64,000 bases of DNA from Misgurnus anguillicaudatus (taxonomy: Eukaryota > Chordata > Actinopteri > Cypriniformes > Cobitidae). How positions within the stretch are numbered: position 1 is the first letter of the stretch; every line of letters starts with the position of its first letter. The position numbers and the translations under genes are program-made. Positions 34,713 through 46,834 of this stretch are shown one piece after another. The notes under the pieces are model-generated. The model saw nothing but the letters and a program-made list of their open reading frames with translations. It was not told the DNA's origin and made no database searches. The stretch lies in the NCBI RefSeq assembly GCF_027580225.2, contig NC_073358.2:44226501-44290500 (forward strand), in the 5' to 3' direction.

Positions 34713-36540
34713 AGCGTTGCTAGTATCCCACAGGTCAGGTCGTGTCAGCTCACCTTACTTTGGCTTTGTTAGCTTTTCTATTGAGTTTAGTAACACTTCA
34801 GAGTGGGAGAGATTATATGTGTCGTTATATTTGCGCTGCCTACTGCTGTGACATCACTCAAAAAGTGACAGTGAGTATCATTGGAATGCAGTGTTTCCCA
34901 TACATTCATTTATTTGTCAGTCCGCCACAAAATAAAAATTTACCATCACAAATAGATGTTTGCACATCGTGTTTGTCAATATACCTCTGTCTTTGCAAAG
35001 GTAAAGCTAATCTGCGTTTAGCAATGACGCTGGTAGTGACAAGTCTCTCAGACCAATCAGTGATCTACAATGTTTTCACGTCACGTTTTAGGATCAGCTT
35101 AGCTCACTTGGAACCCCAACTGAGGTGGTACTAAAAAAGTATGGTGTACTACGCACTGTACCCAGTGGAAAGCCCCAAAAAGTAATCTGACCCAACCCAA
35201 CCCGTGGGGAACTTTGCAATGGAAAAGCGCCTAATCGAATAAAAACCTAAATATTATTGCAAAAAGCCACAATATTTTTGATTGTGATATTTTAAAACAA
35301 ATTTCATAATTTCCATTCAAAACATTGACACGGGGCAGTGCAGTCTCCTGTCAATGACGTTAATATCCATGTGACCCTTTGTCATCGTCTTTACTGACGT
35401 AAAAACCACATGACAACAGTGGTCGAGTTCGAAAAAATAAAATGGCGGCCAAGGAAGCGACTGGAGCACAAATTTAGTGTAAATAAATGTAGATTTTCAC
35501 TTTTTACACATTTTAATTACATTTCTAGCGAGAAATTAGTATTGTAGTTTTCAAATATGTGATTAGTTATCACAAAGGTGCGCTCTGTTTATATTTCAAA
35601 CACGCTGCCTTTGAAGTGCGTCGGAAAGCCTTTCTCTGAGCTGCCTTCATGCCTCCGAAGTCATGTCCTCATGAGGCAGCGAGGCAACAAGCCTTTAGTT
35701 TCGGACGCAGCCAGTGTCGTGGACAAATGCTATGCGTTACCGCCTGTTGGGCTACGTGCTTGCCATATGGACTATGGATTACTCTTTACCATCTGTCAGC
35801 AAAGACAGCTCCCGTAAGCGTACAGGCCAACCAAATGACCCAAGAAGAGTTTGGAACAAAACGAGAGAAAGAATAAGGATCAATTTGGTGTTGCATTATC
35901 TGTATGGAGAGAGCTTCCCGACAACATTTAACTAGACAGAGATTCTGATCCTGCTTGTGTTTTACGCAATGGGTGAGTTGTTTTGATTCGTAACCCTTCA
36001 AAAAACGTATGCTATTATATTGATCACAACATTAGTGTGTAGATTGTAATCAGCGCGTCTTCCCGCGGACGATGTGTACATCAAGAGGTATTGTACAGCA
36101 ATGTAAATGGTCATTTTAAGACACTTCACAATAAGATTTGTACTGTCAATACATTATGTGAAAAATCATTGTAGCTTGTAAGTTGAAAACTTAATTCTGT
36201 GCTGTGTTAACCATCGAATTGGACTAATACTGTAGACTTTGGACTAATACTATGACTAACAATTTCGTTTTGAACATCACATGTTAACTTACATAATGAA
36301 ATAAACAATGCCATCAAACGCAACATTTATAAGACTTGATTACATTATTCGTCAACGTGATTTCTCGTTCGCGTCTGATTGATGGCCATCAGCGGTTGAG
36401 TTAAGACTACAAATCCCATAATTCCACGCTGCTTCAGAGCATCATTAAACAACGCCATTGTTATTGATTTGATCTGGCGCCATCTAGCGCACAGATAATA
36501 CAAATTGCATCTTTAAATAGTTGATACTTACTTAATACCA
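34713..36540. other. Probable decayed transposable-element DNA with short open frames
   Basis: Overlapping plus-strand frames lie at 35578-35935. One reads NDPRRVWNKTRERIRINL, faintly like the basic segment of some transposon-encoded DNA-binding proteins. ATGGCGGCCAAGGAAGCG at about 35442 could be an old start context. Frames are broken by stops and I cannot assign a family. 36340-36510 contains GGCGCCATCTAGCGC, also repeat-like. Confidence 0.3.
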
Positions 36541-37242
36541 ACATTTAAATGTATGCACTTTTATTCAAAGCGACTTGCAGCTGCTTGCCTAGGTAGCACT
36601 TATAAAATAAAACAGAGACAGCCTCTAGGTCTGTCTATGGGATTTTATGTGCTACAGGCGGCCGCTGACAGCCAAAAGGGGCCGTTTCTACCCGTTCTAT
36701 TTCCCCACCATAACCTATCCTTCAACAACTCTGCTTTATTTTAGAAATCGTACATCAAAACGTCTCCCACAGGCTTAAGTGCTCCTCGGGCGCTACTCCC
36801 TCATATATCTTCGAGAAGGCCAACCCTCTTTATCAAGCCATCAAGTTCGGAGGTCAAGGACTCCATCCCCCACAATGCTTTTCACCTCGAGGCAGTCGGC
36901 TGTCAAGAGGAGTCTGACACAGAGGCCAACCGCTCCCGATCAGTGGAAGGCCAATGGGGAGAGGTCTTGGTCTCGGTGTCCATGGAAACAGCCAGGATTC
37001 GGCTTCTGTAGCCGCCGTCGGGTTCTTTTCACAGTTTCCTGAAATGTCTCGGCCAAAGGTGCATTTGTTACGTGTTATGCATACCTCCACAATAACAAAA
37101 GGCAGATTCGAAACAAAAAGCAATGATTAGTCAACAGATGGTTGAAGCGTGCACAGATAATGAAATCGGATTCAATTAACCCCTGAGCATAGAAGACAGG
37201 TGTACCACAAACTGACAAATAAACATTTCTAAAACAATTAAC
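36541..37242. other. Non-coding stretch with a SINE tail scrap
   Basis: TTATTCAAAGCGACTTGCA at about 36561 is the inverse of the fish SINE tail. The rest (frames up to 89 codons at 36779-37123 on both strands) looks non-coding. Confidence 0.4.
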
Positions 37243-37335
37243 ATTCATGCATTTGGCAGATGCGACTTTTAGTGCATCAAGTAGTGCTAGGTTCCCTGAT
37301 CAAACCAATGACCTTTGCATTGCTAATGAGACGGA
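37243..37335 (-). mobile_element. Degenerate tRNA-derived SINE, reverse orientation
   Basis: GCATTTGGCAGATGCGACTTT is the inverted tail (one core of it is GGCAGATGC), and AACCAATGACCTTTGCATTG is the inverted tRNA-like T-arm region. Confidence 0.55.
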
Positions 37336-37479
37336 GGAAAATTAAACGACATTCATTTTAATGCATCCTTGTCGTCCCTGCTAACCTTTCTCAAGCAATA
37401 CAAGTGCATAAATAAAAATGACTAAGGTCACATGATCTGCAAGACTGATGTGCATAACCCAGTATCACGTTGCTTTTAA

Positions 37480-37960
37480 TAAACTAATAACGGGCTACAA
37501 ATTGACATGCAATTACTATGCATTTCACTTTTTAATTAAGACAGAGCCACGCGGGTCTATGTTGGAATATGCAGTGTTCTTTTTATAACAAGGAGAGAGA
37601 GCAAGAAAGATTAAGAGAGGCGAGCGAGAGAGAGAGAGATGTCAAGCAGAAAGAGTCTGATGTTGGCGTCTCCCTCCGATACCGCGGCAGCGCTTGTTAA
37701 ACCTTTTCTTTATCTCTTAACAATCGCTCTAATTATGTTCATTGAAGGGGGCCAATTAATCCTGCATTGTCAGGCCCTGCGGCTAAGTGTTTCTTCCACA
37801 TCCAGAGGAATCTGCAATTAACGCAGCCAAATTTATTTAGTGACACTTCTCGCCTTTTGACTCCCTCCAATTATCTCTAATCAATGCTGCAGAGTGCTGG
37901 CGGGGGAGCACGCAGGTCGCCCTCATTTGTCGAGAGAGGAATAAGTACGCCGAGCCCTCG
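37480..37960. promoter_or_regulatory. Candidate conserved non-coding element
   Basis: The best enhancer-like block in the window. It is non-repetitive apart from a short GA run (37620-37640), with clustered TAAT-type cores: CTTTTTAATTAAGAC, CTCTAATTATG, GCCAATTAATCC, GCAATTAACG, CCAATTATCTCTAATCAATG. A 60-codon frame at 37639 lacks splice context. Conservation has not been tested. Confidence 0.42.
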
Positions 37961-38724
37961 GCCTCCGAAGGCCAGACGTGTCAGAGGAGACGTGACACGA
38001 GCCTGTCAGATGTTGGAGAAAGAGAGAGAGATTTTCTCACTTCATTAGCGGTTTTACCACCCTATGCAGATGAGTGGACGTCGAAGGACGATCAATTTTA
38101 GTGGCTACTTCGACATGCGTGTATTCTCAGGAGGAGTGAATAAATAATTATTTTTAGAGCCTCAATAAAATGGTAGAGCCTAGAGAGAAGTAGTTGCGAA
38201 TCCATTAAACATAGCCTTGCGTGTCTTTGACCCAGCCACCATTGAGCTACTGTATTTCTCTACACATAGACTTCATTGGTTGGCTTGTCATTACACAAAT
38301 ATTCACCCTGAAGATTATTAATATCTAATAATTAACTATTATACACTCTGCAGTTATCTGTGGTCTATAGTGCAAAACTGGGGCTCAACTGGCTGGACAG
38401 TGCATTAGCAGTACAATGGTTGTGAGTTTGATTCCCAGAGAATCAAAATTGTAAACCTCATTTAAAGAAGGTGTGTGTATATTTTAGCAGCACCTAGTGG
38501 TGATATTGCGAACAGCAACCAACAGCTCACCCCTCAATTTCAAAACGCATATGGTAGCCGCCACAGGACAAACATGTCGTCCTCTGAGACTACGTAGGGA
38601 CGAAACGCACTGTGTAGAACAGAAAAATGACGGCAACGTCCATGTAAGGGGACCTGCAGTGTATGTAGATAAAATCGTCTCATTCTAACATAATTAAAAC
38701 AATACAGTTCATATAGTTATGTAT
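37961..38724. other. Non-coding stretch with an old tRNA-like remnant
   Basis: About 38380-38450 (GGCTCAACTGGCTGGACAG, then TGAGTTTGATTCCCA) is a decayed tRNA-derived SINE head on the plus strand. Otherwise unrecognised. Confidence 0.45.
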
Positions 38725-39479
38725 TAAGGGTGTCATCGGAATTAAGTCACAACCTCGAACTTCGAATAAAAAAATGGAATCGTCGATGCTGCCACGCCCC
38801 CATGTCACATCTGGTCGGCTTGCCAAGCTTTTGTAGTGTAAAAGCACATGTGGTTGAATGTGTTCGAACAGCCACAGGAGACACATTTATCTAATCTGAG
38901 CTAATAAACACAATGTTTTACGTCTTTTCTAACTTCTGGCGCAAACACACGGTGTACAGCGCTATTTTTAGCCTTTCATTGATAAAACTAAAGCGGCTGA
39001 TCTCCGCAGTTTTATTTTGCAAGCGTGTGAAAGTTGAGCGATCTTATTTCATCAATTGCGCTGTAAATTCAGAGAAATCTCTAACATATTCATGTACAAA
39101 ACACTGTGCAGCATGTTTACTTACAACACACGCATAATATTAGTTTGCGTCCATAAAAACTCATCATTACTCCCTCTTGCGTTTAAATGACAAGGTGCAA
39201 AGTACTGACAGGAATGTTCATCTTACAGGAAGTTTCGTTTTATCAGGTATGTGCGTGCATGTACCATATTTTTCCACTGGCAGCACAACTAACGTGGTAG
39301 GGCATCTCCAGGTTCAAGGTCGGATATTACATTTATTACAAGTCTAGTCTAAAAATGGCATAGTGCTTTTTTTGTGCTTTCAAAAACAAAAAAAGAAAAA
39401 ACCGAGAATCAAATCGAATCATGACCTTAGAATCGAAAATGTAATCGAATCAAGGATTTGGAGAATCGTGACACCCCTA
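38725..39479. mobile_element. hAT-like element with exact 8-bp target duplication TTATGTAT
   Basis: The ends are TAAGGGTGTCATCGG and the inverse CGTGACACCCCTA. TTATGTAT is present on both outer sides (38717-38724 and 39480-39487). The 755-bp body has GAATCGAAAATG..GAATCAAGG near the right end and no transposase, so it is non-autonomous. Confidence 0.9.
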
Positions 39480-39487
39480 TTATGTAT

Positions 39488-40217
39488 ATTATATTGCATT
39501 TCTTTCATCTTTTTAAAAGTTACACAATGCACCTTTTACTTCGTTAGATTTCTTGTCATTGCTTGATTTCTTCTTAACTACACATATTGTTATAAGGGTG
39601 GAAGAAGGACAAAAACTCTAATAATTTAATATGCTAGTAAACAAAGTGTGTTTGTGGACCCTTGTCCATCTAAAGGGCGGTTCAAACAGTATATCGTGAT
39701 CGTGCTGTTTTTATCCTTCTTTCCAACACGCTTTCTGACGCGCCATTCTGAAAAATGTAATTATTTTCTACTGGCTGTGCCGGCGAAGCGGCTGGAAAAA
39801 GAGCCGCATTGTGTGCGCGTCGCGTGTGCGTCCCTCTTCATTTAAGCACACTCTACATTCAAAATAACATATTTGCATGCGTAAAAGACGTGAAATGTAA
39901 ACTGCCACTTAGGCTACGTTTACACGACAAAAAACGAATCGTTTTTGAAAAATTTCCCTTACATGGGACAACACTGTCAGAAAGATCTGCTTTTACATAA
40001 ATCTGAGAAAACGCAATAGTATTTCGCTTGCCAGGACAGTAGATGGCGATGTTACTTTGTTAAGTATGTAACATATGCGTTCTCCTTTAAAAACAAACAA
40101 AGCATTTAGCGGTTTTGATTAGACAGACAATGAGGTAGGTTTTTTACGTGACCCTGGACTATAAAGTGGCAAAATTTTGTAAACCTTGACGTGTTAATAA
40201 ACTTTGTAGCTACCATT
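39488..40217. other. Non-coding stretch, repeat-like in part
   Basis: GGCTACGTTTACACGACAA at about 39912 is a terminus-like phrase of fish hAT MITEs without a visible partner. Confidence 0.4.
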
Positions 40218-40744
40218 TAGGGCTGCACGATTTGGGTAATTTTTCCCATTGCGGTTATTGATGCTAATATTGCGATGTGCGAATGCGATTATACTAAATG
40301 GTATCATGAGTCAACTTGATGGGTTTTAAGGAAAATCCACACACAGTTTAGCTAAAATGTGTATTTGTAAAACTAGAAATGTTTTCATATTGCCACGTGA
40401 TGTAGCAACTGCTCAGTGTCAGTAATCCTAAATCCAAAATACCACCATACAACAAACATAGAGGTTTTTTTTTAGCTACCAGATCACTGTCACCCTCCTC
40501 TGCATCCATCTTCGCTCTGGTATAAGTGACGACGCACACCACACACGTGCATGCCACACGTGCACTGCCTTTTTTGTTCGTTTTTCTTTCTTTTTTTAAA
40601 CAGCAAGGAAAATTATCAAACTGTTATCAGAAAGTTTGTGTTAAGTCCACACATTTATTTATTTAATATAATTGCAACATTTTGCTGTCATATAATTGCA
40701 CAGGCTGACATTGCGATTGCGATGCGATTAATTGTGCAGCACTA
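40218..40744. mobile_element. hAT-like MITE with exact 8-bp target duplication CTACCATT
   Basis: The ends are TAGGGCTGCACGATT and the inverse AATTGTGCAGCACTA. CTACCATT flanks both sides (40210-40217 and 40745-40752). The GCGATTGCGATGCGATTA style is typical of this fish MITE. 527 bp, no ORF of interest. Confidence 0.92.
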
Positions 40745-40752
40745 CTACCATT

Positions 40753-41352
40753 GTAGCTTTAGTTATAACATGCATCCCTATAAACTAAATTAACACATGC
40801 ACCACATTATTGTTATCAGTTCCTCCAGAAAAATGGGACTATGCGATCGCATAATAAAGTCCCTATATTTATGTGGGGGCCAATTTTTTTTCAAATATGC
40901 CGCACTTTCGCAGCATAAATTGCAGATTTCCGTGTGCAAAATATGTGGGACTTGCATGATTTCATAATCCCCGCATTTTCGTAGCAAAAATCACATATAT
41001 CTTAGCAGAAAGTTTGCATTTACCTTACACAAGCACAGCCATGTCCCCTGTTGCCATGGGAACGTTATGAAGTGACGTGATTATGTGACGTGAACATCAT
41101 TGAAAAGCTGCAAACAGTTTTTGCAAGTTCCCACAATTTTTGCAAAATTTCATCGCATAAAATTGCATAAACATCCCACATATTCCATTGCATTTTTAGG
41201 AAAACGTGCCGCAAGATCAAGGATCTTTGCCCGGAACAATCACAAAAAAACTCACAGTTTCACGTTTTGTAGTTTACACAGAGATGACAAGGCATCATTT
41301 TCAAAAATTTGCATTTCGAAACCCGCATTTTCAGGACCACAAAACACCGGCT
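40753..41352. mobile_element. Probable element with TTCCTCCAGAAAAATG-type end
   Basis: CAGTTCCTCCAGAAAAATGG at about 40818, then ATGCGATCGCATAA and repeated TTTGCA/CGCATAAAATTGCATAA phrases, fit a common fish DNA element. The boundaries are approximate. Confidence 0.5.
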
Positions 41353-41726
41353 AAGGGCACACTATCCAAACCAAATTGTGCCCTGACCGGCTTGCATAGG
41401 TGGGCTAAAGTGCGGTTCACTTGGGCTCAGGCGCGTAAGGCGCAGTGTGATTGCTAATTGCGCCAAAGCGCGTTTCAAAAGGAGAGACGTCAATTGCGCG
41501 ACCACTCACCTTCATCTGCCTTCGTTAAAAACGTATGATGCGTGCAGCAGGCTTACGTGAATGTCTACGGTGCACACGTGACAGACCAACTAAGCAATCT
41601 GATCACATGGCTGTGTGTTATCATCGTGCACCAAACGACAGTGTGAGTGCATGCTTATGGGGAAGTAGTGAGGGGGGGCAATCGCGCTGGGGCACGGTTT
41701 GGTTGAGATACTGTGAGTGCGCCCTA
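41352..41726. mobile_element. Probable MITE with TAAGGGCACACT / AGTGCGCCCTA ends
   Basis: The terminal segments are inverted copies (TAAGGGCACACT and GAGTGCGCCCTA), enclosing GCG-rich text with GGCGCAGTGTGATTG and CAAAGCGCG. No target duplication is evident. Confidence 0.6.
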
Positions 41727-42049
41727 AAACACAAACAACTTGGTCTCTTTAAATGGACTTAAAGACTTGGTTGAAAGGCAACATGCATTTTTTAAATATG
41801 CAGTGCCCACACAGCACACGCAAGCATGCGCCATTGCGAAGGGTCACCTCTAACTGCTTTAGCAGCTGACCAGTCGACTTAGCATGGACTAAGGGAAGAG
41901 AGCTACGATACGAGACAACAAATCTATTCAACCTCCTCTGCATGAACCGTACACACGCACGCAGGCGGATAAACGTGCAGAAAAGAATGTGAATCACACA
42001 CACACAGAGATGTACACGCCCAACATGTCGTGTGTGCGCCTCAAATGAG
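41727..42049. other. Non-coding stretch
   Basis: Nothing recognised; a chance 84-codon minus frame. Confidence 0.4.
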
Positions 42050-42440
42050 GTCTTACTACATATTTAACACTTTAACCCAAATCTGTATTCCCCTCCCACT
42101 TCCTGCAGTCCCAACTCTCCCTCCCCCATCTGGCAGAGCCTCCCGCAATTGTGCTCGCCACCACACACGCTGTCTCCCTCAGTAATCAGCTTAGCTGCAG
42201 CATGCTCGCTTGGCCGCCATCGCTGCTTGAACAAAACCGCAATACGAAGCTCCTCTCAGAGCCTGGGCCTAACCTTTCAACATTCACAGTCTGCCAAGGG
42301 GCCGCCGCGGCCGCCCATCTGGGGACCCCGTCCCTTGGGAATGAAGCATTGATACACCCCCCCTCTGCCCATGGAGTTCTGGCTCTATTGTCTGTAGGCT
42401 ATCAGTCTGCGGACCTTTTGTTTGGCAAATGACAGATGCC
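42050..42440. promoter_or_regulatory. Candidate conserved non-coding element
   Basis: A non-repetitive, GC-balanced block (CAGTAATCAGCTTAGCTGC, GGGAATGAAGCATTGATAC, TTTTGTTTGGCAAATGAC) next to a purine-rich tract at 42476-42560. The plus frames of 67 and 93 codons show no splice signals. Tentative. Confidence 0.32.
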
Positions 42441-42801
42441 ACATTGTTTGACATGTACACGACACACTTCAGATAAGGGTGGAGAGGAGGCTGGTGATAG
42501 GGGAGGAGATGGGGCTGGAAAAGAGGAAAGGGGAGGGGAGAAGACAGGGCAGGGGGCGGGGCTTCTGTTCCTCAGAGAGCTGTCAAAGAACCAGTAATCC
42601 TTTTCAACCCCTCTATTGTCCCCCGAGCTCATAAAAGTGACATCACACTTAGCTCCGGATGACAAACGACGGGGGGAATAATGAAGAGGATTCAAAGGGC
42701 CTCAGATGCACATATAAGCTACCACATTGTCCTTTCAGTCCGGGGCCGACCATTAGAAACATGCATTTAAATCAGTAATGTGATGAAAGGGCGTTCAAGA
42801 C
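42441..42801. other. Non-coding stretch, GGGGAGG-rich
   Basis: The purine-rich segment GGAGAGGAGGCTGGTG..GGGGAGGGGAG at 42480-42560 could form unusual structure. No gene. Confidence 0.4.
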
Positions 42802-42987
<186 letters not shown>

Positions 42988-43108
42988 AAACTAAAAGGAA
43001 GGCTTTCTATCCATAACTAGAAGACACAAAAGAACACAAGCATTTCCTTGCACAAAGCTGCCTCTGCGGTTTGGAAAGGTTGCATTTTGGGTCCTAACGT
43101 AAAGACAC

Positions 43109-43125
43109 AGTGCCCCCTAGTGTCA
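43109..43125 (-). promoter_or_regulatory. CTCF-like motif
   Basis: The minus strand reads ACACTAGGGGGCACT, close to the CTCF core. Confidence 0.42.
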
Positions 43126-43208
43126 CACAACAGGAATACAGCTATAAGCCTCATCATATAAAACTGCAATGACTCCCTTCCCCCACAATGTATGTGCAGA
43201 TGTTCTGG

Positions 43209-43225
43209 TCACCAGCAGAGGGCAG
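43209..43225 (+). promoter_or_regulatory. CTCF-like motif
   Basis: TCACCAGCAGAGGGCAG matches the CTCF core (CCAGCAGAGGGC). It is in the opposite orientation to the motif 100 bp upstream. Confidence 0.48.
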
Positions 43226-43558
43226 TGGTGTACAATACACAGATGGGAGTGCTAAATAAGGTATATGCAGAGGTGTGCTCTAAACATAACAGTTTGGTGT
43301 TTTTTGTGTTATTTAAGCCAGAGCTCTATCATATTGACCCACGAAAGAGCATGCATCTAAAACTTTATTGGGTCATGGACACAAACTCACAGGGAACATA
43401 CGAACCTTAGAGAATCTCTCCAATACTAAACACTCAGGAAAAAGGATGGCTTGTAAGGAAGAGTGTCAGAAAGAGTTTCGACCTTAAGTCTGCCTGTCAA
43501 AACAAACAACCATGACAGAAGAGCGAGTGCAAGTGAGTGCAAGAGAGAGAGAGAGAGA

Positions 43559-43692
43559 GATTTAGCAGACACTTTTATCCTAAGTGAGCAGTGCATTCAA
43601 TGTATATTTTATATGTATGTATGTTACATGTGAATCAAACCCATAACCTTTTTGCTGTTAACACAATGCTGTACCAACTAAGCTGCAAGAAA
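43559..43692 (-). mobile_element. Degenerate tRNA-derived SINE, reverse orientation
   Basis: TTTAGCAGACACTTTTATCC is the inverted tail; AATCAAACCCATAACC is the inverted B box, and GTACCAACTAAGCTGC the inverted A box. Confidence 0.75.
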
Positions 43693-44548
43693 AGACATTC
43701 AGGTTAAATTACGATTTAATGACCCACTATATACTCGAAACCTGTTCTGATAAACTATATGCAGAGGTAATTGACTGTAGCAGTTTCTCTCAATAAAGCC
43801 AAACACAGAGATTGTAAACAACAGGAGACGACCCCAGATGAACTGTTTCACAACACAGACACGCATGAATGCGTGCGGCAAGCTGTTGGGGGTCAAAGTT
43901 CATTTCGCATACACCACGTGCAATAACACAGTGCTTTGACAAGGGAAAAGAGAAAGGGCAAGTGTGTGCATACATTATGCATGGTTACAATTGGATAAAC
44001 AGTGATGGAATCAATGCATGCTGTGATATTAAAAGAAAATATATGGTGCTTAAAATAAATTTACTGTAACTGTTAACTGTGGCTCTGATACACCATACAG
44101 TGTACCACAAGCAGAATTTGAATCTTCCGCTGTGTTTTCAGCTCTTTCAACCAATTGCATTGGACAACATGCTTAAAAAAAATAAAAATCAATCACATTT
44201 CGAATGCAGAAAAGGCTACATCTGATGTCAAAAACAAAACAAAAAAAATAGTAGAACTGTATGTTCGGGCTACCTTCTCCCACAGCAGAGCTGCATCATT
44301 TGCAATGCAAACAGGTCCTCCGAATTGAAAAGGGTTTTACTTTGTAGCAGACAGACGCAGTTACTTAATGTAACTCAAACAAACTTCTTCCTCCTCAGAC
44401 TCTATATATCTACACTCTTAAAAACAAATGACAACAAATAAGACTTTTACTGCCTGATGCCAGAGAACTTCCACTAAGAACTTTATAAATATGCAGGTTT
44501 AGCTTACTGGAAACACAAACACACAGATAAAGATGCATGTGACTCGAT
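43693..44548. other. Non-coding stretch
   Basis: Nothing recognised. Confidence 0.4.
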
Positions 44549-45009
44549 GGCTACGTTTACATGCCACCAAATAATTTGTTTGTAATTGTATTGATGGATC
44601 AATCGGATTAAAAATCCTTCATGTAAACACCCTAATCGATCCAAATTTAAAGTTGTGGTGTAGACCGATTTGTGATCCGATTATCAGAATGAAAAGTATG
44701 CATGTATGGGCATGAATCTGAGTATTTTCTGGAATTATGCTTAGGTTTACCTCTTATAGCACGATTTTTGTCACAAAAACATGCAATAGCAAGGTATTGG
44801 CAACACGCATCATTCTGGTAATGGCCCGCCATGTACATTCTACGAGGATCATGTGTACTTTCAAAACACTATATATAGCAATAAAATAACGTTGTGCCAT
44901 TCTAAAAATTGCCCCATATTTGAAAATGTCTTATTTGATAGCATGTGAACTTGACGAGAAACGTTGCATTGCCAGGTTCACAGCCGTTCGACGGAGATCT
45001 GAATTGGAC

Positions 45010-45367
45010 TACTTTTAAACTGTTTCAAATTCTGTCGTTATTTACTCATCCTCATGTTGTTCTTAATCTAAAACACAAAATAAAATTTTTAATAAATGAT
45101 GGTAAGGACCTAGCTGGTTGTAACCATTGACTTCCATAGTAGGAAAACAAATATTATGGAAGCATTGGGATAACGGTACCCACTGCATTACATCGTACTT
45201 GTTTATCCTACTATGGAAGTCAAACCTCCAACTGTCTGTTTACCATCATTTATCAAAATATCTTCTTTTGTGTTCATCAGAAAAAAGAAATTCATACAGG
45301 TTAAGAACAACGTGAGGATGCGAAAACGATGACGGAATTTTCATTTTTGGGTGAACTATCCCCTTAA
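45010..45367. mobile_element. Palindromic MITE (TTTTTGGGTGAACTAT type), copy 1
   Basis: The right end CATTTTTGGGTGAACTATCC and an inner hairpin (GACTTCCATAGTAGG against CCTACTATGGAAGTC) match the copy at 47451-47759. The left end is decayed (ATTTACTCATCCTCATGTTG). Confidence 0.8.
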
Positions 45368-45375
45368 ATTTTTAA

Positions 45376-46187
45376 AGCTCACATAACACACGCTGTTTCT
45401 GCATTTCTAATGTTAATCTGGAGTACCTATAGAGCAGTATTACATCCTTTATATCTCTGAAGAGTCTTTAGTTTAATCAGATTTATAAAAGAAAGATTAG
45501 CTTTACCGAAACTTTCCGATAACGTACGAAAAAATGAAGGAGGATGAGTTACTACCGCTGGAGGAGCGAGTACGAGTCATGCAACACTATACAACACTGT
45601 TTAACTTATGATTCACTACATGTTTGTGTCATTTATATAATATGCACGCGCCTATTTCCAACAATTGACAGAAGTCTTACTTACCTCATGCAACTCATGA
45701 CCCGGTTGGGACTTTTCAATGAAATCCAGCGCATAAAACACGCACGCAAAACTCTGCTTCTACCCCGGATAATAAACTATATCCATTGTTTCCATCCTGA
45801 CTTTCTTCACCTTACATCCAAAAACACACTTCTTCTTTTCGTGCCAATGCCATTGTTGAGTTTTGAAATTAAACAAAGCTGTGTCGCGTGATGTGATGTT
45901 TGCAAGTTCTAGCGTCTACCGCTGATTGACGGGGTTTTCCGGGGAAAGTGCCCATAAAAAGAAGATATAATTCATAGAAACCCCTGAAACGTCAGCTGGA
46001 CCCGTAATCAAAATAAAACTTTCCAAAACTTGTACGAACCATTGCAAAGTGCATTCGGCACAGAAATACTCTGTAACACGCCCAACTTCTTTTTTGACAC
46101 TTTGCCTACTGTACGTTTAGCACGAGGAAACAACTCCATAACTGTGTTAATAAGTCAGAATGCTTGAAATACCATTGAACCACCCCT
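45376..46187. mobile_element. TTAA-flanked DNA element with AGCTCACATAACACACG end
   Basis: TTAA lies at 45372-45375 and 46188-46191. The left end is AGCTCACATAACACACGCTG, and the right end GAAATACCATTGAACCACCCC. The plus frame at 45544-45891 (115 codons) starts MSYYRWRSEYESCN and shows no recognised domain. A degenerate partial copy of the right third lies at about 56855-57070. Confidence 0.65.
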
Positions 46188-46414
46188 TTAAGTTTAATCA
46201 ATTTGAAATCACAATTAATTTCAACTTTCTTGACTAGAGCGGAGTTGCAATAAATTATACAATTATTTAAACTTTATTTTTTATAATTTATAGCAAATCC
46301 TCACAAGTCAAGAAAGTTGAAATTGTTTGTAAATCCAAAATGTATTAAACATAAACATTTAAGTGTAACAAGGAATTGTTACAGTGTGGCTTTGCGCAGA
46401 CGTTTGATGTGGAT

Positions 46415-46834
46415 TACAGATGTTGGTCATATCATATGATATTACAATATTATCAAAAGTTGATTTATTTCACTAATTCCATTCAAAAAGTGACTTGTAT
46501 TATATTCATTCTTTAATTTTGATGATTATAACTTATAAGGAAAATCCCAATGTGGATTGTGTGCCTCTCCTCTCTTCCAAAATTTGCAAAATTTACTTTC
46601 ATCAGAGAACATAACTTTGGATCACTCAGCAGCAGTCCAGTCCGTGTTGTCTTTAGCCCATGCGACACGTTTCTGACGCTGTCTGTTGTTCAAGAGTGGC
46701 TTGACAAAAGGACCAACTTTACAGAGATGCAGATTTCATTTTTCAACAGGACTTGGCACCTGCACACAGTGCCACTACCAGTACCTGGTTTTGATGATAT
46801 TTTTAATTATATGACCAGCACCTGTATATAAAAT
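46415..46834 (-). pseudogene. Tc1/mariner transposon remnant with transposase fragment
   Basis: The right terminus TATGACCAGCACCTGTAT is a well-known fish element end, and the left ACAGATGTTGGTCATATC is its inverse. On the minus strand about 46551-46706 reads VKPLLNNRQRQKRVAWAK, DNTDWTAAE, a stop, then SKVMFSDESKFCKF. FSDESKF holds the second catalytic Asp of Tc1-type transposases. The paired-box-like N-terminus and the DDE C-terminus are missing, so it is inactive. Confidence 0.88.

Larger units (their letters stand above)
42988..43558. other. Non-coding stretch with two CTCF-like motifs
   Basis: Unique text except for a short GA run at 43538-43560. The motifs are listed separately. Confidence 0.4.
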
